From positions 20,319 to 84,318 of the forward strand of contig PETN01000037.1 of the NCBI GenBank assembly GCA_002781365.1: a stretch of DNA of 64,000 bases, written 5' to 3'. The translations under genes were made by a program, and so were the position numbers. The notes under the pieces were generated by a model that had not been told where the DNA came from, did no database searches, and saw only the letters and a program-made list of their open reading frames with translations. Positions 10,034 through 21,941 of the stretch are shown here, one piece after another. This DNA is from Sulfurimonas sp. CG01_land_8_20_14_3_00_36_23 (lineage in GTDB: Bacteria; Campylobacterota; Campylobacteria; Campylobacterales; Sulfurimonadaceae). Numbering within the stretch: the first letter of the stretch is position 1; the number at the start of each line of letters is the position of its first letter.

Positions 10034-11152
10034 CTATTCTGTCCAATCAAAATATTTTACATTTGCATTTGCAATCACACCGACACCTTCGCCTCGTCCA
10101 ATAAATCCAAGTTTTTCTGTTGTTGTAGCTTTTATGTTTACTCTAGAACTCTCAATATTCAATATCTCTGCAAGAACTTTTCTCATTTGAACTTTATAGC
10201 CTTCTAGTTTTGGTTTTTGGGCAGCGATGGTGATGTCCACATTTACAATGATAAACCCAAAATTATAGATTTTTTTGACAACTCTTGCTAAGAGCTCTTT
10301 TGAATCTATTCCTTTGTACTCTTTAGCAGTATCTGGAAACATCATCCCAATATCGCCCATACCTGCAGCACCTAAAAGTGCGTCAATAAGCGCGTGAATG
10401 GCAACATCTCCATCGCTATGTGCCTTGAACCCAAACTCTGAATCTATTTTGACACCACCTAGATACATGGTACCTTTCTCATCAAAGGCATGGACATCAA
10501 AACCTGTTCCACTGAGGGTGTCTTTCGATGGAGCTTGCAAGCAAGATAACTTTTTTAAGTCTGTGTTAAAAGTTATCTTATGTGCCTCTTCCTCACCTAA
10601 AATAAACTCTCTTGTTCCACCGTTAGCTACTATCGCGCTACTCTCATCTGTAAACTCAATAGTTGTCTCTAGTGCCTTTTTCAAAGCTGAGGTGTTTGAG
10701 AGCTGCGGAGTTTGAACTCTTTTTACTTTATCTCTATCTATAGTAATGTTTTCATAGACAACAGTATCTGAGATAGGCAAGTAGGGAACAATTGAGTCCG
10801 CTTTATTTTGATAAGAGATGATTTTTTTAAGAAAATTTTCACTTATACATGACCTTGCAATATCACTCACTAAAACAAATTCGCTCTGAACTTCTTTGAG
10901 GGCATTTTTAAGTGACGCTTGTCGTGTCAAACCACCCTCTAAAAAAGTATAGTCACAATAGGATTTCATAAAAGCAATATCATCACTAGAAGAAGCGATT
11001 ATTATCTTCTCAAATAACTCAGTTTTTTGAAGTCTATCTGCCACAAATTGCCACAAAGGCTTATTCCCAACCCTTAGCCACTGCTTTTTAACATCCAGCT
11101 CAAACCTGCTGGATGCTCCAGCCGCAAGTAAAATAAGTGTCAATTGAGACAA
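10034..11152 (-). CDS. ispDF: Bifunctional IspD/IspF (MEP pathway)
   Basis: 'LLAAGASSRFELDVKKQWL' (IspD) and 'GTGFDVHAFDEKG...GGVKIDSEFGFKAHSDGDVAIHALIDALLGAAGMGDIG' (IspF). Confidence 0.95.
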   Translation of the reverse strand: MSQLTLILLAAGASSRFELDVKKQWLRVGNKPLWQFVADRLQKTELFEKIIIASSSDDIAFMKSYCDYTFLEGGLTRQASLKNALKEVQSEFVLVSDIARSCISENFLKKIISYQNKADSIVPYLPISDTVVYENITIDRDKVKRVQTPQLSNTSALKKALETTIEFTDESSAIVANGGTREFILGEEEAHKITFNTDLKKLSCLQAPSKDTLSGTGFDVHAFDEKGTMYLGGVKIDSEFGFKAHSDGDVAIHALIDALLGAAGMGDIGMMFPDTAKEYKGIDSKELLARVVKKIYNFGFIIVNVDITIAAQKPKLEGYKVQMRKVLAEILNIESSRVNIKATTTEKLGFIGRGEGVGVIANANVKYFDWTE

Positions 11153-11348
11153 AAAGACTCCTGTCAGTTTAAGGTGTTACAAAATTATACACATATGAAG
11201 CTTTTTTTTATCTTGAAAGTGAGATTGGTGTGATATTTTTTTTATGAATGAACTGAAATATATTTTCAGTCCGCCTACTTTATATTAGATTAACTTTATT
11301 TGATTATATTTCCAATACTATTAAAATATGTAAACAGATAAAAATTGA

Positions 11349-12758
<1,410 letters not shown>

Positions 12759-12768
12759 AAAATAAAAC

Positions 12769-12803
12769 TATCTAAATAAGACATTATTTGTCTTATTTAG
12801 ATA
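12769..12803. terminator. Hairpin terminator after thiC (15-bp perfect arms, 5-nt loop)
   Basis: TATCTAAATAAGACA-TTATT-TGTCTTATTTAGATA between thiC stop and mrp start. Confidence 0.7.
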
Positions 12804-12839
12804 TGATAAAGTTCTGAATATAAATTAAAGGAAAAATAA

Positions 12840-14009
12840 ATGACAGAAGAGATTGTTAAGTCTGCACTTTGTAAGGTTTTATATCCTGGTTTTACCAAGG
12901 ATATTGTAACTTTCGGATTTGTAAAAAATATAGTTACTAATGGCAATGATGTAAGTTTTGATGTAGAGATTACATCCAGTGCTCCTGAAGTGGCAGAGCA
13001 AATTAAAGATGATGCAATAACAGAGCTAAAAGCTATCGGTGCATCTAATGTTGCTTGTAATGTAATAGCTCCAACACTTCCAAGAGAGAGTTCATCACGT
13101 GGGAAAAATATTGCTCCACAAGTAAAAAACTTTTTGATGGTAAGTTCTGGAAAAGGTGGTGTTGGTAAATCAACTACATCTGTCAATATAGCGATAGCAC
13201 TTGCCGCACAAGGCAAAAAAGTAGGTCTTTTAGACGCAGATATCTATGGTCCAAATATCCCTCGTATGATGGGTATTGCAGATATAAAACCAGAGGTAAA
13301 TGGAAATAAAGTTCTTCCTATTAAAGCGTATGGTATTGAAGTGATGTCAATGGGTTCTTTGATGGAACCTGGACAATCACTCATCTGGCGTGGCGCAATG
13401 GTCATGAAAGCAATCGAGCAGTTTTTAAGAGATATATTATGGTCTGAGTTGGATGTTTTAGTTATCGATATGCCTCCAGGAACAGGTGATGCACAACTGA
13501 CTTTAGCTCAAAGTGTACCTGTTACTGCGGGTTTAACTGTTACAACACCTCAAGGTGTCTCTTTAGATGATTCTCGTCGCTCTTTGGATATGTTTAAAAA
13601 ACTTCATATTCCAATCGCTGGTATTATTGAAAACATGAGTGGATTTATCGCACCAGATACTGGTGTGGAGTATGATATTTTTGGTAAGGGAACATCTCAG
13701 CCTATGGCAGATGAGTTTGATACTAAAATTATTGCAGAGATTCCAATCGAGCCTGGTATAAGAACAGGTGGAGATGATGGAAAACCTATCTCATTTGTAA
13801 ATCCAAGTTGTGAGAGTTCAAAGCGCTATTTTGCTGCTGCTGAATCTATTTGGGCAATGATTGAAGAGATTAATGCGAATGGCGGAGTTGATAACAGAGC
13901 GGTTCAACCTACTACTCCTCCTGGTGTAAGTGCATGTTCAACAGCATCTGCTCCTAAACAACCTCAAGCACAAAGTGGAAGTTGTGGAACAGGGTGTGGT
14001 TGCCACTAG
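12840..14009 (+). CDS. mrp: Mrp/ApbC-family Fe-S cluster carrier P-loop ATPase with Cys-rich C-terminal tail
   Basis: 'VSSGKGGVGKSTTSVNIAIALA', 'DIDMPPGTGDAQLTLAQ'; C-terminus 'GSCGTGCGCH'. Confidence 0.93.
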   Translation: MTEEIVKSALCKVLYPGFTKDIVTFGFVKNIVTNGNDVSFDVEITSSAPEVAEQIKDDAITELKAIGASNVACNVIAPTLPRESSSRGKNIAPQVKNFLMVSSGKGGVGKSTTSVNIAIALAAQGKKVGLLDADIYGPNIPRMMGIADIKPEVNGNKVLPIKAYGIEVMSMGSLMEPGQSLIWRGAMVMKAIEQFLRDILWSELDVLVIDMPPGTGDAQLTLAQSVPVTAGLTVTTPQGVSLDDSRRSLDMFKKLHIPIAGIIENMSGFIAPDTGVEYDIFGKGTSQPMADEFDTKIIAEIPIEPGIRTGGDDGKPISFVNPSCESSKRYFAAAESIWAMIEEINANGGVDNRAVQPTTPPGVSACSTASAPKQPQAQSGSCGTGCGCH

Positions 14010-14017
14010 TTAAAAGT

Positions 14018-14048
14018 ACGACGCACTCTCTGCGTCGTTTTCTCTCTT
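14018..14048 (+). terminator. Rho-independent terminator after mrp
   Basis: ACGACGCA-CTCTC-TGCGTCGT followed by TTTCTCTCTT. Confidence 0.75.
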
Positions 14049-14067
14049 AAAAAATAGTTTTACAATT

Positions 14068-14080
14068 TGGCATGTGGAAA
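14068..14080 (+). repeat. GGCATGTGGA-family repeat copy
   Basis: ttTGGCATGTGGAAAtgg, intergenic between mrp and the GGDEF gene; next to inverted arms AAATGGAAA/TTTCCATTT (14078-14108). Confidence 0.85.
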
Positions 14081-14119
14081 TGGAAAAAGTAATTCTCAAT
14101 TTCCATTTGAGCAGAAGCT

Positions 14120-15523
14120 CTAGCAAACATTCTCCATCTCTGACATCTTAGCGAGATAGTGAACAATTTTATTTCTACCTGTTGTTTTTGCAACATAAAG
14201 CGCTGTATCTGCAAACTTAATACATTTCCAAATCGTATCGCCATCTTTTGGATATTGAGCTATACCGATACTCATCGTCTTCTTCATAGGCTCACTTGTT
14301 CCGACATCAAACGCTAATGCTCCAAAAGCAGCGTGTATCTTTTGTGCTACAGCCTGTGTTCCTTCTTCATTTGCATTATGGAGTAAAACGACAAACTCCT
14401 CTCCACCATATCTTATAGCAAGGTCTGATTCACGAATGTTCTCTTTTAAAACCTTCCCTATCTCTACGATAACTTTATCACCAACATCATGTCCATAAGT
14501 GTCATTGACCATTTTAAAGAAATCTACATCTAGCATCATAACAGAGTAGGAGTCTTTCGTTCTTTTGGATACTTTGGCTACTTGGTCAATAAACTCTTCT
14601 AAAAATCTTCTATTGTAAAGCCCAGTCATTGCGTCTCTTAGTGAAGATTCTCGAAGCTTATCCATAAGGATTTTACTCTCAATCACAGGTTTTGCAGCTT
14701 CTAAATAGTGCTCTATATTTGGAATTATGGAGTTTAGTTTATGAAGTTCCTTTAAATCTTTAGCTGCGATAGAGATGATTAAGGATGCATCACTGTTTAT
14801 GCTAAATGGAATACAAATATAGTGAAATTCATTCGCATGACAGGTTTTACAAAGGTCGATAAATTCAGTTGAGATAACATTACTATGTGTTCTATTGGCT
14901 CTACACTCCAGAGCGTCTAAATTGACATGCTCAAAACATATGCTTTCATACTCCTCAGAACAAAACAGCTGTTTTCTTGTATTAGAGATATTATTGACCT
15001 CATAGAGTGCAAATGAGTGAATTAAATATTTTATTTTAAGGACATCCACAATTCTTGAATAAACCATGCTCTTTGATGCATCGAGTTCAATCGTTTTTTT
15101 AAATTTATAAATATCAGAAAGCTCATGTATAATTGTTTTAGCTTCATATAATGGATCATCTGAATAGGAAGAGTTTGGCGGCATGAAAGTGGAGAGGTTC
15201 TGTTTTATATCCCCAAAAGTCTCCTGCATTTTGCTAAAGAGTGTATTTATATTTGAAACAATGCTCTTTTCATCGCCAGTAATGGTAGTTTTAAAACGAT
15301 GTGTAAAGTTGCCGCTGTGTGCTTTTTTTATACCGACTTGGAGGTTTATAAATAGTTTGAGGTAGGGAGAGACATAGTGATTGATGAGGAAAAGAACGAC
15401 CACAATAAAAAGTAAGTTAATTCCAAGTATCTTTAAAATTGTGAGCATTCCACTATTTCTCATGTCACTTATGTCAAACTCCATGCTAATAGCACCAAGT
15501 TGTGTCCCCTCTCTTGACATCAT
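14120..15523 (-). CDS. GGDEF diguanylate cyclase, 3' part of a frameshifted sensor gene
   Basis: 'RDAMTGLYNRRFLEEFI', 'IRYGGEEFVVLL'; continues the upstream CxxCH sensor ORF (15486..15971) across a one-base frameshift. Confidence 0.8.
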   Translation of the reverse strand: MMSREGTQLGAISMEFDISDMRNSGMLTILKILGINLLFIVVVLFLINHYVSPYLKLFINLQVGIKKAHSGNFTHRFKTTITGDEKSIVSNINTLFSKMQETFGDIKQNLSTFMPPNSSYSDDPLYEAKTIIHELSDIYKFKKTIELDASKSMVYSRIVDVLKIKYLIHSFALYEVNNISNTRKQLFCSEEYESICFEHVNLDALECRANRTHSNVISTEFIDLCKTCHANEFHYICIPFSINSDASLIISIAAKDLKELHKLNSIIPNIEHYLEAAKPVIESKILMDKLRESSLRDAMTGLYNRRFLEEFIDQVAKVSKRTKDSYSVMMLDVDFFKMVNDTYGHDVGDKVIVEIGKVLKENIRESDLAIRYGGEEFVVLLHNANEEGTQAVAQKIHAAFGALAFDVGTSEPMKKTMSIGIAQYPKDGDTIWKCIKFADTALYVAKTTGRNKIVHYLAKMSEMENVC

Positions 15524-15971
15524 GACAGCTAAGACAATTTACAGAAGCAGCATGTGAAGTCGCTGTGTAGGGAATCGTTACACGAAGAAGAATCTTATTT
15601 GCATTTTCAGTGACTTTTTTGACAATTTTTCCATGCGTGAGTACTTCGTTGTCTATACTGTCTCGCGCTGTTTCATTAATAAACCCATTGCCATACTGTT
15701 TGATAACATTGTCAGATCGAGAAATCCATAAAGATTGAATCTCCTCGTTTCTCGATATCTGATCTAAAAAATACTCTCTTTTGTCCATGATACCATTAAC
15801 CATATGTGCAGTCAAACTATCTTTTACAATTGTGGCTGTCATTTTGGCCTTTTCAGTAGCACTATTGATGATGTACTCTCTAAAATTTAGAGATATATTA
15901 ATGATGGTAGCAGCTGTTAAGCCAAGGAGCATGAGTGTGACGGCCAGTAGAAGTTTAGATTTTGTTTGCAT
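15486..15971 (-). pseudogene. N-terminal sensor part (TM + CxxCH heme motif) of the same GGDEF protein, split by frameshift
   Basis: 'VNCLSCHDVKRGDTTWCY*' overlaps '...SREGTQLGAISMEFDISD' in another frame; dropping one base restores HDVK(R/E)GTQLGAISMEFD. Confidence 0.7.
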
Positions 15972-16047
15972 TGAGTTTCACTTTTATGAAAATTTGTAAA
16001 AGATAATACCCTATAAACAATTAATTGTATACATAAAATGTTTTTTT

Positions 16048-17862
16048 TTATTCTACGGTTACACTTTTTGCTAAATTTCTTGGCATATCTACATCATTTC
16101 CAAGTCTGATAGAAATTTCAAGTGAAATAAGTTGAACGACAACCATCATCTCAAAAAATTCAAGCATATAATCTCGGCATGTGGAAATCTTTATAAAATC
16201 ATCTGCTTTATTGAACTCTAGTGGACTTATCGCACATATAGTCGAGTCTCTAGCACTTAGCTCTTCCACATTACTTTTTGATTTTTCATAGAGAAGATGT
16301 TGAGGGAGCAGGGCGATTGTAAAGAGCTCAGGGTCTGCAAGTGCGATAGGACCATGTTTCATCTCACCACTTGGATACCCCTCCGCATGGAGATAAGAGA
16401 TCTCTTTTAGTTTTAATGCACCCTCAAGAGCAAGTGGGAAAAAGATGTCACGCCCTATAAAGAAAAAGCCATGTCCATGGAGGTATCTTTTGGAGAGACG
16501 TTTGATTTTTTCATGCAACTCATCTGTAACTATGAGAGAAGCTGGAACCTCTCTTAAAAGTGAAATTTGTCTGATAATCTCCTCTTTTTTAAGAGCGCCT
16601 CTTAATTTTGCAACATAGAGCGTGAGCATCCAAAAGAGAGTCACTTGTGTAGCAAAAGCTTTTGTAGAAGCTACCCCTTTTTCTATCCCTGCACGCGTAA
16701 GAATACTTGCATCGGAGAGTCTTACCATGGAAGAGTTATCCACATTACAGATAACAAGTGTTCTTAGTCCTGCTTTTTTTGCCATCTTTAAAGTTTCAAG
16801 AGTATCTGCAGTTTCGCCACTTTGGGAGATGACAACAAAAAGTGTGTCTTTTGTCATAATAGGCTCTCTATATCGAAACTCACTTGCTATTTCAACGGAA
16901 GTTTTTATCTTTGCATATCTCTCAAAGAGATAAGAAGCACTCAATGCTGCATGGTAAGAGGTTCCACATGCACAAAGTTTTATCTCATGGATGCCATCAA
17001 AGAGACTCTTATCTATCTCATCAAAAAGAATCTCCTCATCACTTAATCTTCCCATCATGGTATCCACGATAACATCACTCTGTTCATAAATCTCTTTTTC
17101 CATAAAGAAACGGTAACCATCTTTTTGAGCAGAGAGTTTGTCCGTTGAGAGTTTTGAGAAATGAGGCGCTTTTTTCTCTCCATCTTTTGAAAAAATACTA
17201 AGTTCCTCAGCACTTACAAAACCATAATCCCCATCTTCAAAATAGTTCACATCGGTGCAGTGACCGATGAGTGGTGTATCAGAAGAGGCAAAATATTTTT
17301 CACCCTCTGCATTGATTCCAACGAGCATAGGAGAGCCCTGTTTTGCAAAAAAGATAGTTTTATCTTCAGCTTTAGTCACAAGCAAGATGGCAAAAGCACC
17401 TTCTAACTCTTGTATTGTTGCTCTAAAAGCCTCAAAAGCATTATGCATTGATTTTAAATTTTTCTCAAACTGGTGGACGATGACTTCTGTATCTGTTTGG
17501 CTTAAAAATTGAACCCCGCTCTCCATAAGCTCTTTTTTTAATGTAGAGTAGTTCTCAATAATACCATTATGAACAACATAGGAGTTCTCACCTAAATGTG
17601 GGTGGGCGTTAAGTTCTGTAGGTTTTCCATGTGTTGCCCATCGTGTGTGACCGATTCCAACAGCAAAACCCTCTGTGATAAAATCTTTTGTTTTCTCTTG
17701 TAGGTTTACAAGTTTACCAATAGCTTTAAAACTCTCAAACTTATTGTTCGATAAAACAGCTATTCCTGCAGAGTCATAGCCTCTATATTCTAGCTCTTTG
17801 AGTCCATCAAGTAAAATTTCTTTTGTATTTTTTTTCCCTACATATCCAACGATTCCGCACAT
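16048..17862 (-). CDS. glmS: Glutamine-fructose-6-phosphate aminotransferase
   Basis: 'MCGIVGYVGKK', 'IGHTRWATHGKPTELNAHPH', SIS domains, C-terminal 'NLAKSVTVE'. Confidence 0.97.
   Translation of the reverse strand: MCGIVGYVGKKNTKEILLDGLKELEYRGYDSAGIAVLSNNKFESFKAIGKLVNLQEKTKDFITEGFAVGIGHTRWATHGKPTELNAHPHLGENSYVVHNGIIENYSTLKKELMESGVQFLSQTDTEVIVHQFEKNLKSMHNAFEAFRATIQELEGAFAILLVTKAEDKTIFFAKQGSPMLVGINAEGEKYFASSDTPLIGHCTDVNYFEDGDYGFVSAEELSIFSKDGEKKAPHFSKLSTDKLSAQKDGYRFFMEKEIYEQSDVIVDTMMGRLSDEEILFDEIDKSLFDGIHEIKLCACGTSYHAALSASYLFERYAKIKTSVEIASEFRYREPIMTKDTLFVVISQSGETADTLETLKMAKKAGLRTLVICNVDNSSMVRLSDASILTRAGIEKGVASTKAFATQVTLFWMLTLYVAKLRGALKKEEIIRQISLLREVPASLIVTDELHEKIKRLSKRYLHGHGFFFIGRDIFFPLALEGALKLKEISYLHAEGYPSGEMKHGPIALADPELFTIALLPQHLLYEKSKSNVEELSARDSTICAISPLEFNKADDFIKISTCRDYMLEFFEMMVVVQLISLEISIRLGNDVDMPRNLAKSVTVE
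16176..16187 (+). repeat. GGCATGTGGA-family repeat copy in glmS
   Basis: cGGCATGTGGAAAt; encodes STC of 'KISTCRDYM' on the minus strand. Confidence 0.85.
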
Positions 17863-17880
17863 ATTGAGCCTTTAAAGAGT

Positions 17881-20391
17881 TTAATTTGTTAGTAGTTTAT
17901 AAATTTTGTCGACATTATTGCATATATCATTTTGTTTTTCCATTAAGAAAGAGTCTCGGACTTTATGTTTCGTACTATGGATTTTAGCCGTAACGATATT
18001 TATCTGCAACTCTTCAAAACAATCCATAATATAAGCTAAAAGACCTCTCTGGTTCGTTGTGTTAATTGTAAGTTCAGCATGTGTAAGTGAGTGCTCACAA
18101 TCTATGTTTAACTGGCTCTTTGTAATATCAATCTTTTTGATTTGAACATGCCGACTCATATCAAAAGCATTCTCTATTACACTCTCAATTGCTGATACTT
18201 CATCCTCGCTTATGGTGTCCACAAAATCTATTTTAAAGTATTTTAAGTCATCAAAAAGCGTAAAGATTTCCATAGAACCTACATCTAGATAACTAAGTGT
18301 TGCAAGGAGATAGCTAATATTTAATGGAATTCTTCTATAAATCTCTATAGTGAGTGAAGCGGATGCTTTGACGCTATAACTATAAGCTTTTGTCTCATTT
18401 GCTTTTAGGGCAATATTTAAAATATCTGCAGGAGTATGCCTAAAGAAAAAGAGATTGGATTCAACTCTTAAAACTTTTGTTTGCAAAAGTTTAGGCAGTT
18501 TTTGAAAATCTTCATTGTTTTGAACTCTTTTTTCTATAATAACTCTCTTCTTAGCATCTGTAATTCTGTCGCTGTTTTGAGAGATTTCTAAAGAGCTGAG
18601 ATATAAATCTTTTAAGAGTTTAGAGTTAAAAGAGTTGAAAATATGTTCACCAACACCATTCACATCCGCATACGTTAAAACATAGAGAAGTTTTAGGTTT
18701 TTAGAATCTACTATACTTGACATAAATTTATAGAGGGCTCTCTCATTATGAATATTTTGCTTGAATGCGACACTGCTCATAAGGACATGATTCCTTACCA
18801 AAGTTACAGCTCTTGCAACATGTTCCTCTTTGAATCCTAAGGTTTTTACAAAAGGGAGGATGAGTTTTGCACCTACTTCACTGTGGTCTTGAACACGCCC
18901 TTTACCTGTATCATGAAAAAGGACAACAACCTTCAAGAGTAGTTTCTCCTCATCGCTGAACTCATCATAAATCGCTTGAATAAAAGGCTCTTTTATGTTT
19001 TCTAAAGCTTCTACGCATTTGATAGAGTGCAGGTCTACAGGATAGGTGTGATAGCCATCAAACTGAGGAAGATGGAGCACTTTCCTAAAATTTAAAAAGA
19101 GGTGATGTAAAATCCCTGCATCATAAAAAAGTTTCAAAAAACAGTACATATGCTTTTTCTTGAAAAGCTCTTTTAAGAGAGAGTAGGTTTTTTTGCTTAG
19201 GGGATGGGTAATTGTTGTATAGGTAAATTGATTTAAAAAACCTGCATCAAAGTGATACTCTTTATCAGCAAGAGAGACTAAAATTTGTAAGAGATGGTTG
19301 ATGGACTCAATTTTGAGATTAAAGGATGCGAGAATGCGTGAATCATACTCATAAATCCCTCTACTGAGGCGATTTTTTCTAAATTTTCCAATATTATGCA
19401 TATCTACCAAGTAGGGTCGTACCATTTTTTTAACAAATATCTGAGTGAAATTACTGATACGCCATTGTGCTTCTAATACCTTACTAACAAGTCTTCTCTC
19501 ATTTGAAAATCCAAGCATTTTGTTTACACTTGGCATATGTTCAAGCAGAAGTCTGTCCTCTTGTTTGTTGCAAATAAGATGTAGTGCACTTCTCACACGA
19601 AAGAGAAGTTCTAAGGCGATACGATAATCTTTATACTCCTCATCTTCAAAGAGAGTGTTACTTAAATCTTTGAGCGCTGCCACTCCATAGATAGTCTGTG
19701 CCACCCATGTTATAAGTTGTGCATCACGAAGACCTCCAACACTCTCTTTAATGTTTGGCTGCATAGAGATAGGATATCTCTTTCTTCGGATTTGAGCTTC
19801 ATTGACTTTGGCTAAGACAAACTCTTTTGGATTATGAAGGCGGATTCTATTTAACTCCTTTTGTGTTGCGTGCCAAGTAAAGGCAGAACCCGTAATAAAT
19901 CTCGACTCCATCAAAGAGGTTCGTATGGTTATATCTTCACCCGCAGCTTTGAAAAGGTCGTTTGTATTGTGTACTCTATGTCCAAGTTTGAGTCCAGCAT
20001 CCAGTGCTAAATAGAAAAGTTTTTCTATGATGCGCTGCGTGTTAAACCCCTCTACCTCTTCATAAACGATTAACAAATCTATGTCGCTATGAACACACAA
20101 CTGCTCTCTTCCATAACTTCCAAGTGCAATAATGGCTATGGGAATAGAGCCACGCATTGGAAGGTAGTTTCCAAACATTCTTCGAAGAATTGTTTTATAC
20201 ATTAAAGAGAGAATGGAGTCAAGTTTTTTTGTATGCTTTACTAAAAAATCTTTTCCCTGACTCTGTTCAAAAAGTTCAGGAAGTGACTCTTTGTACTCTT
20301 TTATAAATTGTTTGAAAAGTTTAGAGAGTTCAAAGTCTGAACCATTGTTCTCAATAATATTTTCAATATGTAGCAGTAAGTCCATTTGCAA
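17881..20391 (-). CDS. glnD: Bifunctional uridylyltransferase/uridylyl-removing enzyme GlnD-like
   Basis: NTase motif 'ALGSYGREQLCVHSDIDLLIVYE', HD domain 'LFHDTGKG', C-terminal ACT-like region. Confidence 0.92.
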   Translation of the reverse strand: MQMDLLLHIENIIENNGSDFELSKLFKQFIKEYKESLPELFEQSQGKDFLVKHTKKLDSILSLMYKTILRRMFGNYLPMRGSIPIAIIALGSYGREQLCVHSDIDLLIVYEEVEGFNTQRIIEKLFYLALDAGLKLGHRVHNTNDLFKAAGEDITIRTSLMESRFITGSAFTWHATQKELNRIRLHNPKEFVLAKVNEAQIRRKRYPISMQPNIKESVGGLRDAQLITWVAQTIYGVAALKDLSNTLFEDEEYKDYRIALELLFRVRSALHLICNKQEDRLLLEHMPSVNKMLGFSNERRLVSKVLEAQWRISNFTQIFVKKMVRPYLVDMHNIGKFRKNRLSRGIYEYDSRILASFNLKIESINHLLQILVSLADKEYHFDAGFLNQFTYTTITHPLSKKTYSLLKELFKKKHMYCFLKLFYDAGILHHLFLNFRKVLHLPQFDGYHTYPVDLHSIKCVEALENIKEPFIQAIYDEFSDEEKLLLKVVVLFHDTGKGRVQDHSEVGAKLILPFVKTLGFKEEHVARAVTLVRNHVLMSSVAFKQNIHNERALYKFMSSIVDSKNLKLLYVLTYADVNGVGEHIFNSFNSKLLKDLYLSSLEISQNSDRITDAKKRVIIEKRVQNNEDFQKLPKLLQTKVLRVESNLFFFRHTPADILNIALKANETKAYSYSVKASASLTIEIYRRIPLNISYLLATLSYLDVGSMEIFTLFDDLKYFKIDFVDTISEDEVSAIESVIENAFDMSRHVQIKKIDITKSQLNIDCEHSLTHAELTINTTNQRGLLAYIMDCFEELQINIVTAKIHSTKHKVRDSFLMEKQNDICNNVDKIYKLLTN

Positions 20392-20477
20392 TCTTTAATT
20401 TTTTTGTAATTATATTGTAATAGAATAAATTTGTTATAATCCACAGGATTAAATAATAGACAATTTGGAGAGAGAAG

Positions 20478-20765
20478 ATGACAATCACAAAAAGAGTGAC
20501 ATTTATTGCCAAGCCAGATGGCATAGAAAAAATGAAAGAACTTTTGAGTGCTATGGTGGCTCCTAGTAAAGCTGAGGATGGCTGTATCTTTTATGAAATA
20601 TTTCAATATGAAAACAGACCTGAAAAATTTATGGCGTATGAGAGTTGGAGAGATGAAGCAGCTCTTGATGGACATAAAGCCTCAGCGCATTATAAAATTT
20701 ATAAAACAAGTTATGAACCTTTTTGTGCCGATAAATATAGTGATGAATTGGAAGTATTAGGATAA
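20478..20765 (+). CDS. Antibiotic biosynthesis monooxygenase (ABM)-fold protein, LsrG/YgiN-like
   Basis: 95 aa; 'EDGCIFYEIFQYENRPEKFMAYESWRDEAALDGHKASAHYK'; first gene of the lsrK operon. Confidence 0.75.
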   Translation: MTITKRVTFIAKPDGIEKMKELLSAMVAPSKAEDGCIFYEIFQYENRPEKFMAYESWRDEAALDGHKASAHYKIYKTSYEPFCADKYSDELEVLG

Positions 20766-21940
20766 TGGAAAATTTATGGAGTGATGAAAAATCATTAGAG
20801 TATAAAAGTGATTTAGCGTTAAGAGTCTATACTTCAAACTTATTGGGTCAAAATGATGCATTGGTGTTACATGGTGGTGGAAATACCTCAGTAAAGAGCA
20901 GAATTGATGGCGAAGATGTGCTTTATGTCAAGGGAAGCGGTTGGGATTTAGTCTCCATTAAAGAGGAGGGTTTTGCTCCCGTTAAACTTGCAACACTCCT
21001 AAAAATGGCAAAACTTGAACAACTCAGTGATACGGATATGGTAAGTGGACAAAAAGCTGCCATGCTAGACAAAGAGGCTCCAAACCCTTCTGTAGAAGCA
21101 ATTTTGCATGCACTTATTCCCTACAAATTTGTGGACCATACCCATGCGGATGCTGTGGTGACTATCTCAAACTCTGAGAATGGAGTTGAGCATATACAAA
21201 AAGTTTTTCCTAACTTTTTAATTGTGCCTTATGTGATGCCCGGATTTTTGCTTGCACAAACGATTGAGAGAATGACACAGGGCTTGGATTGGGAGAGCAT
21301 TGGTGGCATCATCTTGCATCATCATGGCATTTTTACTTTTGATGAGAGTGCAAAAAAATCTTATGAGAAGATGATAGCGGCAGTCACTTTAGCGGAGGAG
21401 TTTTTAGAAAAAGAGGCTCCTCTCGATGTAGGACATGCCTATATAGAGAGTAAGTGTGACATTAAAAGAATCGTAGCTTTTATGTCAAAAGAGAAAGGGT
21501 ATGATGTGGCACTGAGCATTAACCAATCTCCCCTCGCACTCTTTTACTCCTCACAGGAAAACTTAAAAGCTTTTGCTTCAAGAGGTGTTTTGACTCCAGA
21601 ACATATTATCCGTACAAAGAGAACTCCTTTGGTTGTGGAAGCAGAAAATCTTGAAGAGGCTACGCGTGAATATAAAGAGGAGTATATGAGATACTTCGAT
21701 ACATTCGCAACAGATGAGGTCTGCTTAAACCCCTCTCCAAACTATATGATTATAAAAAATTCTGGGGTTATCTGTTTTGGTAAAACTTCAAAAGAAGCAA
21801 GTATCATTAATGATATTGTTACGCATACGATGATGGCAGTTTTACGTGCGGATAAACTGGGTGGATATAAAAGCATAAGTTTACAAGAGAGTTTTGAGAT
21901 GGAGTACTGGGAACTAGAACAAGCGAAGTTGAAGAGATAG
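20765..21940 (+). CDS. Class II aldolase/adducin-family protein
   Basis: 'VLHGGGNTSVKSRIDGEDVLYVKGSGWDL', 'DHTHADAVV', 'ILHHHGIFTF'. Confidence 0.85.
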   Translation: MENLWSDEKSLEYKSDLALRVYTSNLLGQNDALVLHGGGNTSVKSRIDGEDVLYVKGSGWDLVSIKEEGFAPVKLATLLKMAKLEQLSDTDMVSGQKAAMLDKEAPNPSVEAILHALIPYKFVDHTHADAVVTISNSENGVEHIQKVFPNFLIVPYVMPGFLLAQTIERMTQGLDWESIGGIILHHHGIFTFDESAKKSYEKMIAAVTLAEEFLEKEAPLDVGHAYIESKCDIKRIVAFMSKEKGYDVALSINQSPLALFYSSQENLKAFASRGVLTPEHIIRTKRTPLVVEAENLEEATREYKEEYMRYFDTFATDEVCLNPSPNYMIIKNSGVICFGKTSKEASIINDIVTHTMMAVLRADKLGGYKSISLQESFEMEYWELEQAKLKR

Positions 21941-21941
21941 T

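Noticed and set aside
16961-16971. TTCCACATGCA in glmS
   Set aside because: Lacks the GGC end and encodes the conserved CGTSYH region; treated as chance partial match.
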